Positions 59,186-64,000 of a stretch of 64,000 nucleotides of DNA are shown in pieces (within the stretch, counting starts at the first letter, position 1; each line of letters starts with the position of its first letter). Origin of the DNA: [Zimmermannella] faecalis ATCC 13722. Its GTDB lineage: Bacteria > Actinomycetota > Actinomycetes > Actinomycetales > Microbacteriaceae. The notes beneath the pieces were generated by a model. The model was not told the DNA's origin and ran no database searches. It worked only from the letters and a program-made list of their open reading frames with translations. The DNA lies in contig NZ_KB907075.1 in NCBI RefSeq assembly GCF_000381765.1, positions 124,001 through 188,000 on the forward strand, in the 5' to 3' direction. The position numbers and the translations under genes are program-made.

Positions 59186-59983
59186 CTACTCGCCCTGCCA
59201 GACGACGTCGAAGGGCGTGTTGCCGACGAGCGCGCGGCGGATGCCCTCGGTCACGAACTCCTTCGCGGCGTCGACCGCGTCGTGCAGCGACTTGCCCTGC
59301 GCGAGGCCGGCCGAGACGGCGGTCGCGAGCGAGTCACCAGCGCCCGAGACGGCGTTCGTGCCGACCTTCGGGCGCGAGTACTCGACGAGCTCGGAGCCGT
59401 CCCAGAGCACGTCGACCGCGTGGTCGCCGGGCATCGCCATGCCGCCCTTCACGAGCACCGCCTTCACGCCGGCGTCACCGATCTTCTTCGCGGCGTCGCC
59501 GAGGGCGGCGACCGACTCGATCGACTCAACACCCGCGAGCGTGCAGGTCTCGAAGTAATTCGGCGTGATGACGTCGACGAGCGGCAGAATCTCGCCGCGC
59601 AGCGCGTTGTCGATGTCGAGCGCGGCGCCGGGCTCCTGCCCCTTGCAGATGAGCACGGGGTCGCAGACGACATTCGGCAGCTTCGCCGCGGCGAGAATGT
59701 CGCGCACCGTCTCGATCGTCGGCACGGTGCCGAGCATGCCGATCTTCACGCTGTTCGGGGTCCAGTCGGCGAGCGTCGCCTCGGCCTGGTCGCGGATCAC
59801 CTGCGAGTCGATCGGTACGAACCGGTGGTTCCAGCCGTCGTTCGGGTCGAATGACACGATGCAGGTGAGCGTCGCGGCGCCGTACACGCCGAGCTGCTGC
59901 AGCGTGCGCAGGTCGGCCTGCACCCCGGCACCGCCCGTGGCCTCCGAGCCGGCAATGACAAACGTGATGGGCGGGTTGGTCAT
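59186..59983 (-). CDS. pdxK: Pyridoxal/pyridoxine kinase, ThiD-like PdxK
   Basis: A 265-residue ribokinase-fold kinase making pyridoxal 5-phosphate from pyridoxal. 'ITFVIAGSEATGGAGVQADL' is shared with ThiD, while 'VSFDPNDGWNHRFVPIDSQV', 'VVCDPVLICKGQEPG', 'DVITPNYFETCTLAGVES' and 'AVDVLWDG' match the ThiD-like PdxK of Bacillus subtilis. Its anion hole reads NAVSGAGDS with catalytic Asp in place of the Cys seen in the Bacillus enzyme. GAGGGGA precedes ATG 59983. A pyridoxal kinase fits a region with several PLP enzymes. Confidence 0.86.
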   Translation of the reverse strand: MTNPPITFVIAGSEATGGAGVQADLRTLQQLGVYGAATLTCIVSFDPNDGWNHRFVPIDSQVIRDQAEATLADWTPNSVKIGMLGTVPTIETVRDILAAAKLPNVVCDPVLICKGQEPGAALDIDNALRGEILPLVDVITPNYFETCTLAGVESIESVAALGDAAKKIGDAGVKAVLVKGGMAMPGDHAVDVLWDGSELVEYSRPKVGTNAVSGAGDSLATAVSAGLAQGKSLHDAVDAAKEFVTEGIRRALVGNTPFDVVWQGE

Positions 59984-60115
59984 GATTCGTCCCCTCAGTT
60001 GGCGGGATGCGCGGCATCGCGCACGTAATGAATGTGGTTCACCAGCGTACTCGCCCGCGGAACCCGCGGCCGACCGCGGGGCCGCCGCGCCGAGCGCTTG
60101 GCCGCCGCACTGAGG

Positions 60116-60263
60116 GCAGTGGGCGCGGTCGGGAGCCGCGGGCACACTTGCCCACCGCATCCGACTGCGCCCACTGCGTTCGAGGTCGTGACGACGGATG
60201 CAGGGGGCTGAGTTGGGCGCCGGGGTCACACTTGCCCACGGCATCCGACCCAGACCCCTGCAT
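60116..60263 (-). repeat. Two homologous stem-loop elements with conserved 28-base loops
   Basis: Element 1: arms 60116-60132 and 60161-60177 (17 bases, one mismatch). Element 2: arms 60198-60216 and 60245-60263 (19 bases, three mismatches or wobble). Both loops are exactly 28 bases and agree at 24 of 28 positions, sharing CACACTTGCCCAC and GCAT, while the stems differ in sequence but keep pairing. They fill most of the 327-base gap between tctA and pdxK. No coding region or strong promoter is seen in this gap. Confidence 0.7.
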
Positions 60264-60310
60264 TCGGCAGGGCCGGCGGCGCGAACGGATGCGCGCCGCC
60301 GGCCACGCGC

Positions 60311-61867
60311 CTACCGCTCGGCGTCGACGGGGTCGGGCAGCCGCACCGCGACCGTCTTCGCCTCGAGCGCCGCCCTGCGACGGTGCCGCAGGTGCTGCAC
60401 GAGCGACACGACGAGCGCGCCGGCGAGCACGATGTAGAGCACGACCGTGAACGGCGAGCCCCAGAGCACTGAGACGTCACCCTCCGACACCGCGAGCGCG
60501 CGGCGCAGCTCGGTCTCGGCGAGCGGACCCAACACGACGGCGATCATGACGGGCGCGAGCGGCACGCGGTAGCGGCGCATGACGAGGCCGAGCAGGCCGA
60601 TCGCGAACAGCACCCAGAGGTCACTCATCGACGAGCCGACCGCGTAGACGCCGAGCACCGAGAGCACCGTGATGCCCGCATACAGGTAGTGGTTCGGCAC
60701 GCTGAGCAGCTTCGCCCACACGCCGGCGAGCGACATGTTCAGCACGAGCAGCACGGCGAGGCCGATGAACAGCGACGCGAGCAGCGTCCACACGAGGTCG
60801 GCGTTGTTCGTGAGCAGCAGCGGCCCGGGCTGCAGGCCGTACTGCTGGAACGCCGCGAGCATGATCGCCGCGGTCGACGACACCGGCAGGCCGAGCGCCA
60901 GCAGCGTGCCCATCGCGGTACCCGTCGTCGCGTTGCCGGCGGCCTCGGGCGCGGCCAGGCCGCGCAGCGAGCCGGTCGTGCCGAACTCCTTGTCGCCGCG
61001 ACGCTTCGCGAGCGACTTCTCGGTGCCGTAGGCGAGGAACGTCGGCACCTCGGAGCCACCGGCCGGCACGATCCCGAAGGGCAGGCCGAACGCGGTGCCG
61101 CGCAGCCAGGCGGGCAGCGCGTAGCGGAAGTCCTTCCACCCGAGCATCGCGCGGCGCTGCTGAATCGGGGTCTCCATCGCCTCGGTGCCGACCTTGGACG
61201 CCTGGTCGAACACCTCGCCGAGGGCGAGCAGACCGACCGTGATGACGACGATCGAGAAGCCGTCGAGCAGCTCGGGCGCGCCGAACGTGTACCGCTCGGT
61301 GCCCGAGGGTCCGTCGATGCCGATGAACGTGAGCGCGAGGCCGATGCCGAGGGCGATGAGCCCCTTCACGACCGACTCCGACACGACCGACGACACCGCG
61401 AGGAACGCGAACACCGCGAGCGCAAAGTACTCGGCGGGGCCGAACATCGTCGCGAGCTGCATGAGGAACGGCATGAGGAACACCGTGAGCATCGTCGCGA
61501 GCAGGCCTCCGATGAACGCGCCGATCGCGGCGGTCGCGAGCGCCTGCCCCGCCCGCCCGTTCAGCGCGAGCTTGTGCCCCTCGAACGTCGACGCGATCGC
61601 CGACGATTGGCCCGGGGTGTTGAGCAGGATGGCCGCGGTCGAGTCGCCGAACATGCCACCGAAGTAGATGCCCGCGAACATGATGAACGCGGCCGTCGGG
61701 TCGAGCGAGAAGGTGACGGGCAGCAGCAGCGCGACGGCCATCGACGAGCCGAGGCCGGGCAGCACGCCCACCGCGGTGCCCATGACGGCGCCGAGGAGCA
61801 CCCAGAGCATGTTGATCGGGGTGATCGCCGAAGCGAACCCCTGCATGAGCATTTCGAGCTGTTCCAT
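60311..61867 (-). CDS. tctA: Tripartite tricarboxylate transporter large membrane subunit, TctA family
   Basis: A 518-residue membrane protein with about twelve helices. 'INMLWVLLGAVMGTAVGVLP' followed by 'GLGSSMAVALLLPVT' is the TctA start motif, and 'IYFGGMFGDSTAAILLNTPG' followed by QSSAIASTFEGH is the most conserved substrate-channel segment. 'AAGNATTGTAMGTLLALGLP' is the mirrored motif of the second half. The ATG overlaps the tctB stop by one base (TAATG). It forms a Na+- or H+-coupled uptake channel with TctB and the binding protein TctC for citrate or another carboxylate. Confidence 0.94.
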   Translation of the reverse strand: MEQLEMLMQGFASAITPINMLWVLLGAVMGTAVGVLPGLGSSMAVALLLPVTFSLDPTAAFIMFAGIYFGGMFGDSTAAILLNTPGQSSAIASTFEGHKLALNGRAGQALATAAIGAFIGGLLATMLTVFLMPFLMQLATMFGPAEYFALAVFAFLAVSSVVSESVVKGLIALGIGLALTFIGIDGPSGTERYTFGAPELLDGFSIVVITVGLLALGEVFDQASKVGTEAMETPIQQRRAMLGWKDFRYALPAWLRGTAFGLPFGIVPAGGSEVPTFLAYGTEKSLAKRRGDKEFGTTGSLRGLAAPEAAGNATTGTAMGTLLALGLPVSSTAAIMLAAFQQYGLQPGPLLLTNNADLVWTLLASLFIGLAVLLVLNMSLAGVWAKLLSVPNHYLYAGITVLSVLGVYAVGSSMSDLWVLFAIGLLGLVMRRYRVPLAPVMIAVVLGPLAETELRRALAVSEGDVSVLWGSPFTVVLYIVLAGALVVSLVQHLRHRRRAALEAKTVAVRLPDPVDAER

Positions 61868-62514
61868 TAGAAGATCTCCCCAATGAAGCCGGCGGGCAGC
61901 GTGAGCCCGAGCAGGCCGCTGAAGACGAGCTGCACGATCGCGCTGATGAGCAGGCCGACGGCGAGGTTGAACCAGATGCGCTTCGAGCCGAATCCGAGGG
62001 TGATCGCCGCGAAGAGCAGCGCCGCCGAGATGATCCAGCCGAGCAGGGGCAGCACGAGGATGAACCCGAGTACCGAGCCGGCGGTGATGAGCGTCGCCCG
62101 CCAGTTCATCTCGTGGGTCGGGCCGTCATCGTCGGCCGCCGGGGCCGGCGCGCTCGCCGCGAGCTGCGCATCCGCCTCACGGTGCTCGAGCGCGATCACC
62201 TGCGTGTTCGCGTTGCCGACGTCGGTGAGCATGTCGCTCGAGACGTCGGGGCGAAGGGCGGCGTGCTCTTCGACGCGCTTGCGGGGGATGAGCGCCCGCA
62301 CGAGCAGGTAGCCGCTCATGACGGTGAGGAGCACAGCGACGAGCAGCGGGAAGAACTCGGGGCCGGGCACGGCCTGGCCGCGCACCTCCATCGTGAGGGC
62401 GCCGAAGACGAGCACGGCGGCGATCGCGAGGCCGATGGCCGCGACGAGGACGTCGCCCCATTTGATGGTGCGGGGGCGCGACGTCGTGCGGTCGCGCGTT
62501 GGTGTTGCGGTCAT
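61867..62514 (-). CDS. tctB: Tripartite tricarboxylate transporter small subunit, TctB family
   Basis: A 215-residue membrane protein with four helices (around 20-40, 50-70, 140-165 and 180-205) and a long cytosolic Ala/Asp/Glu-rich loop between helix 2 and 3. 'GPEFFPLLVAVLLTVMSGYL' is the TctB signature. The loop is longer than usual. The start overlaps the tctC stop (ATGA) and the stop overlaps the tctA start, so the three subunits are translationally coupled. Confidence 0.9.
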   Translation of the reverse strand: MTATPTRDRTTSRPRTIKWGDVLVAAIGLAIAAVLVFGALTMEVRGQAVPGPEFFPLLVAVLLTVMSGYLLVRALIPRKRVEEHAALRPDVSSDMLTDVGNANTQVIALEHREADAQLAASAPAPAADDDGPTHEMNWRATLITAGSVLGFILVLPLLGWIISAALLFAAITLGFGSKRIWFNLAVGLLISAIVQLVFSGLLGLTLPAGFIGEIF

Positions 62515-63491
62515 AGTCCGAGCTCCTCCACGATCGCGTTGACCTCTTCTTGCTGCTGTTCGATGAACTGCTCGAACTCGTCACCGACCAGGTAGGTGTC
62601 GGTCCAGCTGTTGCGCTCGAGCGCGGCGGTCCACTCTTCGGAGTCGCGCATCTCGGTGACGATGTCGACGAGCTCCTGCTTCTGCTCGTCGGTGATTCCC
62701 GGCGGGGCGACGAAGCCGCGCCAGTTCGTCATCTGCACGTCGTAGCCGGCCTCGACGAGGGTCGGGGCGTCGACGCCCTCGACCGGGTCGGGCGCCGAGA
62801 TCGCGATGAGCCGCAGCTGGCCCGCCTCGATCTGCGGTGCGACCTCGTTATAGCCCGAGGCGCCCGCCGTCGTCGTGTGCGAGAGCATCGCGCTGAGCGC
62901 GTCACCGCCGCCCGAGTAGGCGATGTAGTTCACGTCGGCCGGGTCGATGCCGACCTCGCCCGCGAGCATCGCGGTTGTGAGGTGCTCGATCGAGCCGAGC
63001 GAGCCGCCCGCGAACGAGAACCCGGTCGGGTCGTCCTGCCACGCGGCGATGAAGTCGTCGAGGTCCTGAATGTCGCTGTCCGACGGCACGACGATGGCCG
63101 CGTAGTCGTCGGCGATGCGCGCGATCGGGGTGACGTCTTCGAGCGTCTCGTTCGGCTTCGACACGGCGATGCCGCCGACCATGACGCCGCCGGTCACCAT
63201 GAGGTAGTCGTCGCGGCCGGCCATCTGCACGCACTGCGAGAGGCCGATCGTGCCGCTCGCGCCGGGCACGTTGACGACCTGCGCGTTCGCGACGATGCCG
63301 TCGCTGCGCAGGGTCTGCTGTGCCGTGCGCGCGAAGCCGTCCCAGCCACCGCCGGGCGCGGCGGGCGCCATGATCGTGATCTTCGACCGCACGGTCGAGT
63401 TCGAGGCCGTGTTGATCGCATTGCCGAACGCGAAGACCGCGACGACGGCGACAACGACCCCGAATATGAGGTTGCGGATGATTTTGCCCAT
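62511..63491 (-). CDS. tctC: Tripartite tricarboxylate transporter substrate-binding protein, TctC/Bug family
   Basis: A 326-residue extracytoplasmic binding protein. An N-terminal hydrophobic segment (about 8-28) without lipobox Cys probably serves as signal or anchor. 'ITIMAPAAPGGGWDGFARTA' is the Bug-family ligand-binding start, and 'VNVPGASGTIGLSQCVQMAG' follows. 'QQTLRSDGIVANAQV' and 'YNEVAPQIEAGQLRLIAISA' are other family segments. ATG 63491 has GGAG 8 bases before; a longer frame to 63560 runs through the direct repeats. It captures a carboxylate and delivers it to TctAB. It is the first gene of the operon. Confidence 0.92.
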   Translation of the reverse strand: MGKIIRNLIFGVVVAVVAVFAFGNAINTASNSTVRSKITIMAPAAPGGGWDGFARTAQQTLRSDGIVANAQVVNVPGASGTIGLSQCVQMAGRDDYLMVTGGVMVGGIAVSKPNETLEDVTPIARIADDYAAIVVPSDSDIQDLDDFIAAWQDDPTGFSFAGGSLGSIEHLTTAMLAGEVGIDPADVNYIAYSGGGDALSAMLSHTTTAGASGYNEVAPQIEAGQLRLIAISAPDPVEGVDAPTLVEAGYDVQMTNWRGFVAPPGITDEQKQELVDIVTEMRDSEEWTAALERNSWTDTYLVGDEFEQFIEQQQEEVNAIVEELGL

Positions 63492-63501
63492 CTGAACTCC
63501 G

Positions 63502-63535
63502 TTGTTCTGGAAACACCAGTTGTTCTGGAAACACC
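63502..63535. promoter_or_regulatory. Two tandem 16-base direct repeats in the tctC upstream region
   Basis: TTGTTCTGGAAACACC occurs at 63502-63517 and again at 63520-63535, an 18-base period. It lies directly before the tctC ribosome binding site. Tandem sites of one to two helical turns suit a dimeric response regulator, and a sensor kinase gene of the matching class starts divergently at 63682. Confidence 0.55.
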
Positions 63536-63681
63536 GGCGCGCGAGCGGCCCTGCCCGCACTGGGAAAACCCTACGAACCTCCCGAAGGCCTTGACGTGTT
63601 TCGTCGAGTAATGGTGGTTTTGGTCATTTCGGTCACGCATGTGGTTGACTTCGTAGCGTCCGCTCGGTGCAAGGAGGCCCC

Positions 63682-64000
63682 ATGTCGCGAACCCGCGCGC
63701 CCAGGCGCCTGCGCGGCGCGCTCTTCACGGTGCAGATGGCGATCATCGTCGCCCTCGTCGCCGTCGTCGCGACCGTCGGCGTCGTGCGCTCCGCCGCATC
63801 CACCCAGGCCGCCGCAGAAGACCGCATCTACGGCCAGGCGCTCACACTGAGTCGACTCCCTACCGTCATCGAGGCGATGCGCAGCGACGACCCGCACGAG
63901 CAGATTCAGCCCATCGTCGACGCGGCCGTGAGCGCGGGCGACTTTCGCTACATCACGGTCGTCGGCATGGATAACCTCCGCGTCGCGCACGTCGACCCGA
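63682..64000 (+). CDS. CitA/DcuS-like sensor histidine kinase (5' part only)
   Basis: The first 106 residues of a membrane sensor; the frame is open to the window end. A basic start (SRTRAPRRLRG) leads into a transmembrane segment (about 15-37: 'LFTVQMAIIVALVAVVATVG'), and then an extracytoplasmic Cache domain with 'DRIYGQALTLSRLPTVIEAM' and 'GDFRYITVVGMDNLRVAHVD', the typical CitA/DcuS pattern for di- and tricarboxylate sensing. AAGGAGG at 63671-63677 precedes the ATG by 4 bases. It is divergent from the Tct transporter and very likely controls it through an adjacent response regulator outside the window. Confidence 0.82.
   Translation, partial: MSRTRAPRRLRGALFTVQMAIIVALVAVVATVGVVRSAASTQAAAEDRIYGQALTLSRLPTVIEAMRSDDPHEQIQPIVDAAVSAGDFRYITVVGMDNLRVAHVDP

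Noticed and set aside
1-64000. tRNA, rRNA or prophage genes
   Set aside because: No cloverleaf, rRNA segment, integrase, phage structural gene or att-like pair was recognised in reading both strands.

Overview
The window is 64 kb of very GC-rich DNA with dense, overlapping operons, many GTG/TTG starts and actinobacterial-type promoters (TAnnnT -10 boxes, several probably leaderless genes). Gene content fits an aerobic, heterotrophic Gram-positive actinobacterium, most likely of the family Microbacteriaceae: a complete mevalonate pathway in place of the usual MEP pathway genes, lipoprotein substrate-binding proteins, RpiR/LacI/GntR/PucR regulators and many ABC, TTT and MFS transporters. The family is an inference from gene content; there is no rRNA gene to confirm it. 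No tRNA, rRNA, CRISPR array, prophage or transposase was seen.

Layout. (1) 1-5235: a leftward operon of an iron/2-aminoethylphosphonate-type ABC importer with a fused tyrosine phosphatase-metallophosphoesterase, preceded by an RpiR regulator gene; a palindrome lies before the operon. (2) 5300-13902: an apparent LacI regulon. Near-identical LacI-type operators precede a NitT/TauT-type ABC importer (5402-8170) and a leftward Gfo/Idh-DUF993-sugar isomerase operon (11504-8231), and a weaker third one lies between lacI and a glycerate kinase gene. Together they look like one undescribed catabolic pathway. (3) 13948-20883: a DUF1275 membrane protein, then an MHS-type MFS transporter with a 2-oxoacid dehydrogenase (fused E1 alpha-beta, and E2), a VOC protein and a GntR regulator; two matching dyads sit in the divergent promoter.

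(4) 20899-36473: a 15.6-kb peptide and D-amino-acid salvage island. A leftward six-gene overlapping operon encodes a GNAT transferase, a SIS protein, an N-succinylamino acid racemase-like enolase, a membrane dipeptidase-like enzyme, a glutamine amidotransferase and a D-amino-acid dehydrogenase-like flavoprotein. The rightward arm encodes an M20 hydrolase, a full oligopeptide ABC importer and two penicillin-binding-fold proteins without signal peptides, one carrying two such domains. The GNAT, racemase and M20 trio matches the known D- to L-amino acid conversion route, and the serine hydrolases may release D-amino acids from imported wall peptides. (5) 36498-41985: a TetR/efflux pair, a DMT transporter, an alpha/beta hydrolase, a frameshifted DUF559 gene between two copies of a double-hairpin repeat, and a monooxygenase-like protein.

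(6) 42236-48622: mevalonate kinase, diphosphomevalonate decarboxylase, phosphomevalonate kinase, type 2 IPP isomerase, HMG-CoA reductase and HMG-CoA synthase in one operon, turning acetoacetyl-CoA plus acetyl-CoA into IPP/DMAPP. (7) 48742-53385: CoA-acylating (methyl)malonate-semialdehyde dehydrogenase, a PucR regulator and an omega-aminotransferase, probably for beta-alanine or related amines. (8) 53512-59983: a leftward chorismate mutase / PLP racemase-aldolase / sugar-lactone oxidase / FAD oxidoreductase operon, deoxyribose-phosphate aldolase, a GNAT protein and a pyridoxal kinase. (9) 59984-64000: two related structured repeats, a complete tripartite tricarboxylate transporter (TctC-TctB-TctA), and the start of a divergent CitA/DcuS-like sensor kinase that probably controls it.
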